The notes under the pieces: generated by a model
What the model was told of the DNA's origin: nothing
The model's database searches: none
The model's input: the letters and a program-made list of their open reading frames with translations, nothing else
Position numbers and translations under genes: made by a program
Shown: piece by piece, positions 53,401-64,000 of the stretch
Layout: the number at the start of each line of letters is the position of its first letter
Position numbering within the stretch: the first letter of the stretch is position 1
Assembly (NCBI RefSeq): GCF_051014685.1
Contig: NW_027478529.1
Location: forward strand, 124,001 to 188,000
Source: Ptiloglossa arizonensis
Lineage: Eukaryota > Arthropoda > Insecta > Hymenoptera > Colletidae
Direction of reading: 5' to 3'
Length of the DNA: 64,000 nucleotides

Positions 53401-54207
53401 CGCTTATCCAGAATGGCCTAGGGAAAAAATACACATACCGTTGTAACCGGACGAGTTTCTACTTTCAGACGCAATAGCAATTTTTGGGTTAGGTCAATCC
53501 GGTCGCGAGATATGGGAGCTTGGATCTAAGAAATGGTTGAGAAGGCAACAAATTTTTCGCACTTCTGCTGCTCCAATCGCTTAACCAGATTGGCCTAGGG
53601 AAAAAAACACATACCGTTGTAATCGGCCGAGATTCTACTTTGAGAAGCAGCAGGAATTTTTGGGTCAGGTCAATCTGTTCGCGACATATGGGAGCTTGAA
53701 GCCAAGAAATGGTTGAGAAGGCAACAAATATTTCGCACTTCTGCTGCTCCAACCGCTTATCCAGAATGGCCTAGGGAAAAAATACACATACCGTTGTAAC
53801 CGGACGAGTTTCTACTTTCAGACGCAATAGCAATTTTTGGGTTAGGTCAATCCGGTCGCGAGATATGGGAGCTTGGATCTAAGAAATGGTTGAGAAGGCA
53901 ACAAATTTTTCGCAATTCTGCTGCTGCAAACGCTTAACCAGAATGGCCTAGGGAAAAAATACACATACCGTTGTAATCGGGCGAGTTTCTACTTTGAGAC
54001 GCAGCAGGAATTTTTTGGTTAGGTCAATCTGTTCGCGAGATATGGGAGTTTGAAGCCAAGAAATGGTTGAGGAGGCAACAAATATTTCGCACTTCTGCTG
54101 CTCCAACCGCTTAACCAGAATGGCGTAAGGAAAAAATACACATACCGTTGTAACCGGACGAGTTTCTGCATTCAGACGCAATAGCAATTTTTGGATTAGG
54201 TCAATCC
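50495..54207. repeat. Segmental duplication, 10- and 11-monomer copies
   Basis: Copy 1 (50,495-52,262, 1,768 bp) matches copy 2 (52,263-54,207, 1,945 bp). The left part aligns at offset 1,768 and the right part at offset 1,945, because copy 2 contains one extra monomer at 52,970-53,146 (gttcgcgacatgtggg, tggtggagaagac). Shared private variants (ttgttcttctgc, cttaagcag, ctgcagctcc, tgctgctgcaa) support recent duplication. The differences are few, for example aataaacac against aaaaaacac near 51,660. Confidence 0.88.
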
Positions 54208-54959
54208 GTTCGCGAGATACGGGAGTTTGAAGCTAAGAAATGGTTGAGAAGGCATCAAATTTTTCGCACTTCTTCTGCTCCAATCGCTTAAGCAGAATGG
54301 CCTAGGGAAAAAATACACATACCTTTGTAATCGAGCTTGTTTCTACTTTCAGACGCAGCAGGAATTTCTGGGTTTTGTCAATCGGTTCGCGAGATATGGG
54401 AGTTTGAAGCTAAGAAAGAGTTGAGAAGACAACAAATTTTTCGCACTTCTGCTGCTTCAAACCCTTAACATGAATGGGCTAGGGGAAAAATACACATACC
54501 GTTGTAATCGGGCGAGATTCTACTTTCAGATGCAATAGGAATTTTTGGGTTAGGTCAATCCGTTCGCGACATATGGGAGTTTGAAGTTAAGAAATAGTTG
54601 AGAAGACTACAAATTCTTCGCAATTCTGCTGCTCCAAACGCTTAACCAGAATGGCCTAAGGAAAAAATACACATACCGTTCTAATCGGGCGAGTTTCTAC
54701 TTTCAAATGCAATAGGAATTTTAGGGTTAGGTCAATCTGTTCGCGAGATATGGGAGTTTGAAGACAACAAATGGTTGAGAAGGCAACAAATTTTTCGCAA
54801 TTCTGCTGCTCCAAACGGTTAACCAGAACGGCCTAGGGAAAAAATACACATACCGTTGTAACCGGACGAGTTTCTACTTTCAGACGCAATCGGAATTTTT
54901 GGGTTAGGTCAATCCGGTCGCGAGATATGGGAGCTTGGATCTAAGAAATGGTTGAGAAG

Positions 54960-57900
54960 GCAACAAATTTTTCGCACTTCTGCTGCTCCAATCGCTTAAC
55001 CAGATTGGCCTAGGGAAAAAAACACATACCGTTGTAATCGGGCGAGTTTCTACTTTGAGAAGCAGCAGGAATTTTTGGGTCAGGTCAATCTGTTCGCGAG
55101 ATATGGGAGCTTGAAGCCAAGAAATGGTTGAGAAGGCAACAAATATTTCGCACTTCTGCTGCTCCAACCGCTTAACCAGAATGGCCTAGGGAAAAAATAC
55201 ACATACCGTTGTAACCGGACGAGTTTCTACTTTCAGACGCAATAGCAATTGTTGGGTTAGGTCAATCCGTTCGCGACATATGGGAGTTTGATGCTAAGAA
55301 ATGGTTGCGAAGACAACAAATTTTTCGCAATTCTGCTGCTCCAAACGCTTAACCAGAATGGCCTAGGGAAAAAACACACATACCGTTGTAATCGGGCGAG
55401 TTTCTACTTTGAGACGCAGCAGGAATTTTTGGGTTAGGTCAATCTGTTCGCGAGATATGGGAGTTTGAAGCCAAGAAATGGTTGAGAAGGCAACAAATAT
55501 TTCGCAATTCTGCAGCTCCAACCGCTTAACCAGAATGGCCTAGGAAAAAAATACACATACCGTTGTAACCGGACGAGTTTCTACTTTCAGGCGCAATAGG
55601 AATTTTTGGGTTAGGTCAATCCGTTCGCGAGATATGGGAGTTTGAAGCTAAGAAATGATTGAGAAGGCAACAAATTTTTCGCACTTCTGCTGCTCCAGTC
55701 GCTTAACCAGAATGGCCTGGGGGGAAAATACACATACCGTTGTAACCGGGCGAGTTTCTACTTTCAGACGCAATAGGAATTTTTGGGTTAGGTCGATCCG
55801 TTCGCGACATATGGGAGTTTGAAGCTAAGAAATGGTGGAGCAGACAACAAATTTTTCGCAATTCTGCTGCTCGAAACGCTTAACCAGAATGGCCTAGGGA
55901 AAAAATACACATACCGTTGTAATCTGGCGAGTTTCTACTTTCAGTCGCAGCAGGAGTTTTTGGGTTATGTCAATCTGTTCGCGATATATGGGAGTTTGAA
56001 GCCAAGAAATGGTTGAGAAGGCAACAAATTTTTCGCACTTCTGCTGCTCCATACGCTTAACCAGAATGGCCTAGGGGGAAAATACACGTACCGTAGTAAT
56101 CGGGCGAGTTTCTACTTTCAGATGCAATAGGAATTTTTGGGTTTAGTCAATCCGTTCGCGAGATATGGGAGTTTTGAAGCTAAGAAATGGTTGAGAAGGC
56201 GACAAATTTTTCGCAATTCTGCTGCTCCAAACGCTTAACCAGAGTGGCCTGGGGAAAAATACACATACCTTTGTAATCGGGCGAGTTTCTACGTTCAGAC
56301 GCTGCAGGAATTTTTGGGATTGGTCAATCTGTTCGCGGGATATGGGAGTTTGAAGCCAAGAAATGGTTGAAAAGGCAACAAATTTTTCGCAATTCTGCTG
56401 CTCCAAACGCTTAACCAGAATGGCCTGGGGAAAAAATACACATACCGTTGTAATCGGGCGAGTTTCTACGTTCAGACGCTGCAGGAATTTTTGGGCTAGG
56501 TCAATCTTTTCGCGAGATATGGGAGTTTGAAGCCATGAAATGTTTGAGAAGGCAACAAATATTTCGCACTTCTGCTGCTCCATACGCTTAACCAGAATGG
56601 CCTAGGGGGAAAATACACGTACCGTAGTAATCGGGCGAGTTTCTACTTTCAGATGCAATAGGAATTTTTGGGTTTAGTCAATCCGTTCGCGAGATATGGG
56701 AGTTTTGAAGCTAAGAAATGGTTGAGAAGGCGACAAATTTTTCGCAATTCTGCTGCTCCAAACGCTTAACCAGAGTGGCCTGGGGAAAAAATACACATAC
56801 CCTTGTAATCGGGCGAGTTTCTACGTTCAGACGCTGCAGGAATTTTTGGGATTGGTCAATCTGTTCGCGGGATATGGGAGTTTGAAGCCAAGAAATGGTT
56901 GAGAAGGCAACAAATATTTCGCGCTTCTGCTGCTCCAACCGCTTAACCAGAATGGCCTAGGGAAAAAATACACATACCGTTGTAATCGGGCGAGTTTCTA
57001 CTTTCAGACGCAGCAGGAATTTTTGGGTTAGATCAATCTGTTCGCGAGATATGGGAGTTTGAAGCCAAGAAATGGTTGAAAAGGCAACAGATATTTCGCA
57101 CTTCTGCTGCTCCAAACGCTTAGCCAGAATGGCCTAGGGAAAAAATACACATGCCGTTGTAAGAGGACGAGCTTCTACTTTCAGACGCAATAGGAATTTT
57201 TGGGTTAGGTAAATCCGTTCGCGATATATGGGTGTTTGAAGCTAAGAAATGGTTGAGAAGGCAACAAATTTTTCGCACTTCTGCTGCTCCAATCGCTTAA
57301 CCAGATTGGCCTAGGGAAAAAAACACATACCGTTGTAATCGGGCGAGTTTCTACTTTGAGAAGCAGCAGGAATTTTTGGGTCAGGTCAATCTGTTCGCGA
57401 GATATGGGAGCTTGAAGCCAAGAAATGGTTGAGAAGGCAACAAATATTTCGCACTTCTGCTGCTCCAACCGCTTAACCAGAATGGCCTAGGGAAAAAATA
57501 CACATACCGTTGTAACCGGACGAGTTTCTACTTTCAGACGCAATAGCAATTGTTGGGTTAGGTCAATCCGTTCGCGACATATGGGAGTTTGATGCTAAGA
57601 AATGGTTGAGAAGGCAACAAATATTTCGCACTTCTGCTGCTCCAACCGCTTAACCAGAATGGCCTAGGGAAAAAATACACATACCGTTGTAACCGGACGA
57701 GTTTCTACTTTCAGACGCAATAGCAATTGTTGGGTTAGGTCAATCCGTTCGCGACATATGGGAGTTTGATGCTAAGAAATGGTTGCGAAGACAACAAATT
57801 TTTCGCAATTCTGCTGCTCCAAACGCTTAACCAGAATGGCCTAGGGAAAAAACACACATACCGTTGTAATCGGGCGAGTTTCTACTTTGAGACGCAGCAG

Positions 57901-59738
57901 GAATTTTTGGGTTAGGTCAATCTGTTCGCGAGATATGGGAGTTTGAAGCCAAGAAATGGTTGAGAAGGCAACAAATATTTCGCAATTCTGCAGCTCCAAC
58001 CGCTTAACCAGAATGGCCTAGGAAAAAAATACACATACCGTTGTAACCGGACGAGTTTCTACTTTCAGGCGCAATAGGAATTTTTGGGTTAGGTCAATCC
58101 GTTCGCGAGATATGGGAGTTTGAAGCTAAGAAATGATTGAGAAGGCAACAAATTTTTCGCACTTCTGCTGCTCCAGTCGCTTAACCAGAATGGCGTGGGG
58201 GGAAAATACACATACCGTTGGAACCGGGCGAGTTTCTACTTTCAGACGCAATAGGAATTTTTGGGTTAGGTCGATCCGTTCGCGACATATGGGAGTTTGA
58301 AGCTAAGAAATGGTGGAGCAGACAACAAATTTTTCGCAATTCTGCTGCTCGAAACGCTTAACCAGAATGGCCTAGGGAAAAAATACACATACCGTTGTAA
58401 TCTGGCGAGTTTCTACTTTCAGTCGCAGCAGGAGTTTTTGGGTTATGTCAATCTGTTCGCGATATATGGGAGTTTGAAGCCAAGAAATGGTTGAGAAGGC
58501 AACAAATTTTTCGCACTTCTGCTGCTCCATACGCTTAACCAGAATGGCCTAGGGGGAAAATACACGTACCGTAGTAATCGGGCGAGTTTCTACTTTCAGA
58601 TGCAATAGGAATTTTTGGGTTTAGTCAATCCGTTCGCGAGATATGGGAGTTTTGAAGCTAAGAAATGGTTGAGAAGGCGACAAATTTTTCGCAATTCTGC
58701 TGCTCCAAACGCTTAACCAGAGTGGCCTGGGGAAAAATACACATACCTTTGTAATCGGGCGAGTTTCTACGTTCAGACGCTGCAGGAATTTTTGGGATTG
58801 GTCAATCTGTTCGCGGGATATGGGAGTTTGAAGCCAAGAAATGGTTGAAAAGGCAACAAATTTTTCGCAATTCTGCTGCTCCAAACGCTTAACCAGAATG
58901 GCCTGGGGAAAAAATACACATACCGTTGTAATCGGGCGAGTTTCTACGTTCAGACGCTGCAGGAATTTTTGGGCTAGGTCAATCTTTTCGCGAGATATGG
59001 GAGTTTGAAGCCATGAAATGTTTGAGAAGGCAACAAATATTTCGCACTTCTGCTGCTCCATACGCTTAACCAGAATGGCCTAGGGGGAAAATACACGTAC
59101 CGTAGTAATCGGGCGAGTTTCTACTTTCAGATGCAATAGGAATTTTTGGGTTTAGTCAATCCGTTCGCGAGATATGGGAGTTTTGAAGCTAAGAAATGGT
59201 TGAGAAGGCGACAAATTTTTCGCAATTCTGCTGCTCCAAACGCTTAACCAGAGTGGCCTGGGGAAAAAATACACATACCCTTGTAATCGGGCGAGTTTCT
59301 ACGTTCAGACGCTGCAGGAATTTTTGGGATTGGTCAATCTGTTCGCGGGATATGGGAGTTTGAAGCCAAGAAATGGTTGAGAAGGCAACAAATATTTCGC
59401 GCTTCTGCTGCTCCAACCGCTTAACCAGAATGGCCTAGGGAAAAAATACACATACCGTTGTAATCGGGCGAGTTTCTACTTTCAGACGCAGCAGGAATTT
59501 TTGGGTTAGATCAATCTGTTCGCGAGATATGGGAGTTTGAAGCCAAGAAATGGTTGAAAAGGCAACAGATATTTCGCACTTCTGCTGCTCCAAACGCTTA
59601 GCCAGAATGGCCTAGGGAAAAAATACACATGCCGTTGTAAGAGGACGAGCTTCTACTTTCAGACGCAATAGGAATTTTTGGGTTAGGTAAATCCGTTCGC
59701 GATATATGGGTGTTTGAAGCTAAGAAATGGTTGAGAAG
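54960..59738. repeat. Recent 2.3-kb tandem duplication
   Basis: The unit at about 54,960-57,260 is followed by its copy at about 57,260-59,738. The first 340 bases align at offset 2,301 (13 monomers) and the rest at offset 2,478 (14 monomers), so the second unit gained one monomer near 57,600. From 57,600 to 59,738 the copies are nearly identical. Two differences I saw are gcctgg against gcgtgg near 58,194 and gttgtaacc against gttggaacc near 58,220. Two matching 146-codon satellite frames on the minus strand result. Confidence 0.9.
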
Positions 59739-60224
59739 GTAACAAATTTTTCGCACTTCTGTTGCTCCAAACGTTAACCAGTATGGCCTAGGGAAAAAAT
59801 ACCCATACCGCTGTAATCGAGCAAGTTTCTACTTTCAGACGCAGCAGGAATTTCTGGGTTTGGTCTATCCGTTCGCGAGATATGGGACTTTGAAACTAAG
59901 AAATGGTTGACAAGACAACAAATTTTTTGTCCTTCTGCTGCTCCAGTCGCTTAAGCAGAATGGCCTAGGGGGAAAATACACATACCGTTGTAATCGGGCG
60001 AGTTTCTACTTTCAGATGCAATAGGAATTTTTGGGTTAGGTCAATCCGTTCGCGACATATGGGAGTTCGAAGCTAAGAAATGGTTGCGAAGACAACAAAT
60101 TTTTCGCAATTCTGCTGCTCCAAACGCTTAACCAGAATGGCCTAGGGAAAAAATACACATACCGTTGTAATCGGGCGAGTTTCTACTTTCAGACGCAATA
60201 GGAATTTTTGGGTTAGGTCAATCC

Positions 60225-60560
60225 GTTCGCGACATGTGGGAGTTTGAAGCTAAGAAATGGTGGAGAAGACAACAAATTTTTCGCAATTCTGCTGCTCCAA
60301 ACGCTTAACCAGAATGGCCTAGGGAAAAAATACACATACCGTTGTAATCGGGCGAGTTTCTACTTTCAGACGCAATAGGAATTTTTGGGTTAGGTCAATC
60401 CGTTCGCGAGATATGGGACTTTGAAGCTAAGAAATAGTTGAGAAGACAACAAATTTTTCGCACTTCTGCAGCTCCAAACGCTTAACCAGAATGGCCTATG
60501 GGAAAGATACACATACTGTTGTAATCGGGCGAGTTTCTACTTTCAGATGAAATAGACATT
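60225..60560. repeat. Dispersed copy of the 52.97-53.3 kb segment
   Basis: The gttcgcgacatgtggg monomer with tggtggagaagac at 60225 and the following monomer (ctgcagctcc, ggaaagatacacatactg) repeat 52,970-53,300 at offset 7,255 bp, 41 monomers. The copies part near 60,548, where the right one reads agatgaaatagac. Confidence 0.78.
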
Positions 60561-63351
60561 TTTGGGTTAGGTCAATCCGTTCGCGACATATGAGAGTTTG
60601 AAGCTAAGAAATGATGGAGAAGGCAACAAATTTTTCGCACTTCTGTTGCTACAAACGCTTAACCAGAATGGCCTAGGGAAAAAATACACATACCGTTGTA
60701 ATCAGGCGAGTTTCTACTTTCAGACGCAGCAGGTATTTCTGGGCTTGGTCTATCCGTTCGCGAAATATGGGAGTTTGAAGCTAAGAAATGGTTGACAAGA
60801 CAACAAATTTTTGCACTTCTGCTGCTCCAGTCGCTTAACCAGAATGGCCTAGGGAGAAAATACACATACCGTTGTAATCGAGCGAGTTTCTACTTTCAGA
60901 CGCAGCAGGAATTTCTGTGTTTGGTCAATCCGTTCGCGAGATATGGTACTTTGAAGCTAAGAAATGGTTGACAAGACAACAAATTTTTTGCACTTCTGCC
61001 GCTCCGAACGCTTAACCAGAATGGCCTATGGGAAAAATACACATACTGTTGTAATCGGGCGAGTTTCTACTTTCAGATGCAATAGGAATTTTTGGGTTTG
61101 GTCTATCCGTTCGCGAGATATGGGACTTTGAAGCTGAGAAATAGTTGAGAAGACAACAAATTCTTCGAAATTCTGCTGCTCCAAACGCTTAACGAGAATG
61201 GCCTATGGGAAAAATACACATACTGTTGTAATCGGGCGAGTTTCTACTTTCAGATGCAATAGGAATTTTTGGGTTCGGTCAATCCGTTCGCGAGATATGG
61301 GAGGTTGAAGCTAAGAAATAGTAGAGAAGACAACAAATTTTTCGCACTTCTGCTGCTCCAAACGATTAACCAGAATGGCCTAGGGGAAAAATACACATAC
61401 CGTTGATATCGGGCGAGTTTCTACCTTCAGATGCAATAGGAATTTTTGGGATAGGTCAATCCGTTCGCGAGATATGGGACTTTGAAGCTAAGAAATGGTT
61501 GACAAGACAACCAATTTTTCGCAATTCTGCTGCTCCAGACGCTTAACCAGAATGGCCTAGGGAAAAAATACACATACCGTTATAATCTGACGAGTTTCTA
61601 CTTTCAGACGCAGCAGGAATTTCTGGGTTTGATCTATCTGTTCGCGTGATATGGGAGTTTGAAGCCAAGAAATGGTTGAGAAGGCAACAAATATTTCGCA
61701 ATTCTGCTGCTCCAACCGCTCAACCAGAATGGCCTAGGGAAAAAATACCCATACCGTTGTTACCGGACGAGTCTCTACTTTCAGACGCAATTGCAATTTT
61801 TGGGTTAGGTCAATCCGTTCGCGAGATATGGGAGTTTGAAGCTAAGACATAGTTGAGAAGACAACAAATTTTTCGCACTTCTGCTGCTCCAAACGCTTAA
61901 CCAGAATGGCCTAGGGGAAAAATACACATACCGTTGTAACCGGACGAGTTTCTACTTTCAGACGCAATAGGAATTTTTGGGTTAGGTCAATCCGGTCGCG
62001 AGATATGGGAGTTTGAAGCTAAGAAATGGTTGAGAAGGCAACAAATTTTTGGCAATTCTGCTGCTCCAAACGCTTAACCAGAATGGCCTAGGGAAAAAAT
62101 ACACATACCGTTGTAATCGGGCGAGTTTCTACTTTCAGACGCAGCAGGAATTTCTGGGTTTGGTCTATCCGTTCGCGAGATATGGGACTTTGAAGTTAAG
62201 AAATAGTTGAGAAGACTGCAAATTCTTCGCACTTCTGCTGCTCCAAACGCTTAACCAGAATGGCCTATGGGGAAAATACACATACCTTTGTAATCGGGCG
62301 AGATTCTACTTTCAGATGCAATAGGAATTTTTGGGTTAGGTCAATCCGTTCGCGAGATATGGGGTTTGAAGCTAAGAAATAGTTGAGAAGACAACAAATT
62401 TTTCGCACTTCTGCTGCTCCAAACGCTTAACCAGAATGGCCCAGGGAAAAAATACACATACTGTTTTAATCGGGCGAGTTTCTACTTTCAGATGCAATAG
62501 GAATTTTAGTGTTAGGTCAATCTGTTCGCGAGATATGGGAGTTTGAAGCTAAGAAATGGTTGACAAGGCAACAAATTTTTCGCAATTCTGCTGCTCTAGT
62601 CGCTTAACCAGATAGGCCTAGGGAAAAAATACACATACCTTTGTAATCGAGCGTGTTTCTACTTTCAGACGCAGCAGGAATTTTTGGGTACTGTCAATCC
62701 GTTCGCGAGATATGGGAGTTTGAAGCTAAGAAAGAGTTTAGAAGACAACAAATTTTTCGCACTTCTGCTGCTTCAAACGCTTAACATGAATGGGCTAGGG
62801 GAAAAATACACATACCGTTGTAATCGGGCGAGATTCTACTTTCAGATGCAATAGGAACTTTAGGGTTAGGTCAATCTGTTCGCGAGATATGGGAGTTTGA
62901 AGCCAACAAATGGTTGAGATGGCAACAAATTTTTCGCAATTCTGCTGCTCCAAACGGTTAACCAGAACGGCCTCGGGAAAAAATACACATACCGTTGTAA
63001 CCGGACGAGTTTCTACTTTCAGACGCAATCGGAATTTTTGGGTTAGGTCAATCCGGTCGCGAGATATGGGAGCTTGGATCTAAGAAATGGTTGAGAAGGC
63101 AACAAATTTTTCGCACTTCTGCTGCTCCAATCGCTTAACCAGATTGGCCTAGGGAAAAAAACACATACCGTTGTAATCGGGCGAGTTTCTACTTTGAGAA
63201 GCAGCAGGAATTTTTGGGTCAGGTCAATCTGTTCGCGAGATATGGGAGCTTGAAGCCAAGAAATGGTTGAGAAGGCAACAAATATTTCGCACTTCTGCTG
63301 CTCCAACCGCTTAACCAGAATGGCCTAGGGAAAAAATACACATACCGTTGT

Positions 63352-64000
63352 AACCGGACGAGTTTCTACTTTCAGACGCAATAGCAATTTTTGGGTTAGG
63401 TCAATCCGGTCGCGAGATATGGGAGCTTGGATCTAAGAAATGGTTGAGAAGGCAACAAATTTTTCGCAATTCTGCTGCTGCAATCGCTTAACCAGAATGG
63501 CCTAGGGAAAAAATACACATACCGTTGTAATCGGGCGAGTTTCTACTTTCAGACGCAGCAGGAATTTTTTGGTTAGATCAGTCTGTTCGCGAGATATGTG
63601 AGTTTGAAGCCAAGAAATGGTTGAGGAGGCAACAAATATTTCGCACTTCTGCTGCTCCAACCGCTTAACCAGAATGGCGTAAGGAAAAAATACACATACC
63701 GTTGTAACCGGACGAGCTTCTGCATTCAGACGCAATAGCAATTTTTGTATTAGGTCAATCCGTTCGCGAGATACGGGAGTTTGAAGCTAAGAAATGGTTG
63801 AGAAGGCATCAAATTTTTCGCACTTCTTCTGCTCCAATCGCTTAAGCAGAATGGCCTAGGGAAAAAATACACATACCTTTGTAATCGAGCTTGTTTCTAC
63901 TTTCAGACGCAGCAGGAATTTCTGGGTTTTGTCAATCGGTTCGCGAGATATGGGAGTTTGAAGCTAAGAAAGAGTTGAGAAGACAACAAATTTTTCGCAC
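63352..64000. repeat. Copy of the 53.80-54.45 kb segment, cut by window end
   Basis: Aligns at offset 9,554 bp (54 monomers). Shared private variants include ggagcttggatctaag, tgctgctgcaa, ggcgtaagg, ctgcattcag, cacttcttctgctcc, cttaagcag, gagcttgtttc and aagaaagagttgag. Differences such as gatcagtctg, gatatgtgag and tttgtattagg show it is older than the 57.6-59.7 kb duplication. An adjoining related stretch at about 62,780 matches 54,464 (tgcttcaaac, aacatgaatgggc). Confidence 0.82.

Larger units (their letters stand above)
1..64000. repeat. 177-bp tandem satellite array, whole window
   Basis: Successive gttcgcg-type starts fall at 1, 178, 354, 531, 708, 885 and so on, giving monomers of 176-177 bp throughout, all in one orientation. 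Landmarks in the consensus, counted from gttcgcg: CENP-B-box-like motif at 1-17, gaagctaag at 22-30, ttgagaag at 37-44, caaatttttcgc at 49-60, ctgctgctcc at 65-74, cttaaccag at 80-88, tggcctaggg at 91-100, an A6 tract at 101-106, cacataccg at 109-117, ttctactttcag at 134-145, and ggtcaatcc at 169-177. By hand count the consensus is about 43.5% G+C. Types used below: A (gatatat, ggtaacaaa, gttaacca, tacccata, 176 bp), B (gacatgg, cctagagaa, gtaagagg), C (ttgacaagg, ccagtcgc, gagcttctac), C' (gataggcc, acctttg), D (gaaaggcctatggg), E (ggaccttg, cctatcg or ctagggg), F (ggtagcg), G (aataaatgg), H (gactacaaattcttcg, cctatgttg), I (ggtcgcg, gggatagg), J (gaagccaag, ttctggtgctcc), K (gatacggg, ggcatcaaa, ctcgaatcgc). 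Both window ends lie inside the array. Confidence 0.98.
49450..64000. repeat. Most heterogeneous satellite zone
   Basis: Monomers here carry many private substitutions and few long runs of one unit. Variants include tttacaagacaagaa, cgcgtaacc, gacatttggg, gggatttg with a lost base near 49,804, aaaaaaacacatacc, actttgagaagcag, ggagcttggatctaag and gtcaggtcaatct. Orientation and 177-bp phase persist. An isolated A-type stretch lies at about 59,739-59,860 (ggtaacaaa, gttaacca, tacccatacc). Several kilobase-scale duplications inside this zone are listed separately. Confidence 0.8.

Noticed and set aside
56143..56583. 146-codon minus-strand open frame as a protein gene (also 58621-59061 and shorter ones elsewhere)
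   Set aside because: The frame is satellite sequence read across monomers, repeats every 59 residues, starts and stops where monomer variants happen to supply codons, and has no recognisable domain.
1..64000. CRISPR array
   Set aside because: The repeats are 177 bp, head to tail, with no unique spacers and no cas genes.
1..64000. Transposon or retrotransposon insertion
   Set aside because: No terminal repeats, target duplications, polymerase or integrase coding, or non-satellite sequence seen on either strand; the embedded block at 46.7-48.1 kb is satellite.
1..64000. rRNA intergenic spacer or 5S rDNA array
   Set aside because: No recognisable 5S, 18S, 5.8S or 28S sequence is present in any monomer.

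Overview
The whole 64-kb window is one uninterrupted tandem satellite array. Every stretch I read is a diverged copy of a monomer of about 177 bp, all in the same orientation, with roughly 360 copies. I found no convincing gene, rRNA, tRNA, transposon, CRISPR array or unique sequence. The open frames present are fragments of the satellite itself: the monomer is 177 = 3 x 59 bases, so a frame without stops can run from one monomer into the next. This points to a eukaryotic centromeric or pericentromeric region. The species is not decided. One segment of the monomer resembles, in order and spacing, the Arabidopsis CEN180 satellite as I remember it, so a Brassicaceae-type plant is a tentative guess.

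The array has layered higher-order structure. I name monomer types by diagnostic variants, starting each monomer at its gttcgcg (or ggtcgcg) motif. From 1 to about 13.6 kb the basic unit is a four-monomer repeat A-B-C-D of 707 bp, assembled into larger units of 14 monomers (2,475 bp) and 20 monomers (3,536 bp) that begin with a marker monomer F (ggtagcg). At 13,968 a different higher-order repeat of 11 monomers (1,946 bp) begins, with nine- and ten-monomer deletion variants. It fills 25.6-38.7 kb. Between 16.97 and 19.09 kb there is a six-monomer repeat (1,060 bp), followed to 24.2 kb by a mosaic of both systems. A block of about 3.6 kb from 12.6-16.2 kb recurs at 24.25-27.9 kb.

From 38.7 kb rightward the monomers diverge more. 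A 1,063-bp six-monomer unit and a 354-bp dimer occur there, as does a truncated 90-bp monomer at 40,671. A block of about 1.45 kb of left-side monomers is embedded at 46.7-48.1 kb. From about 49.4 kb to the end the monomers are the most heterogeneous, but this zone carries recent kilobase-scale segmental duplications (50.5-54.2 and 54.96-59.74 kb). The layout suggests a homogenised young array grading into older flanking satellite.

The most notable functional hint is in the monomer's first 17 bases. At least 21 monomers match all nine core bases of the mammalian CENP-B box (NTTCGNNNNANNCGGGN), and most others miss by a single C-to-T change. The exact matches lie mostly in one monomer type (K), so they recur at higher-order-repeat spacing, as CENP-B boxes do in alpha satellite. 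Whether any protein binds here is unknown.
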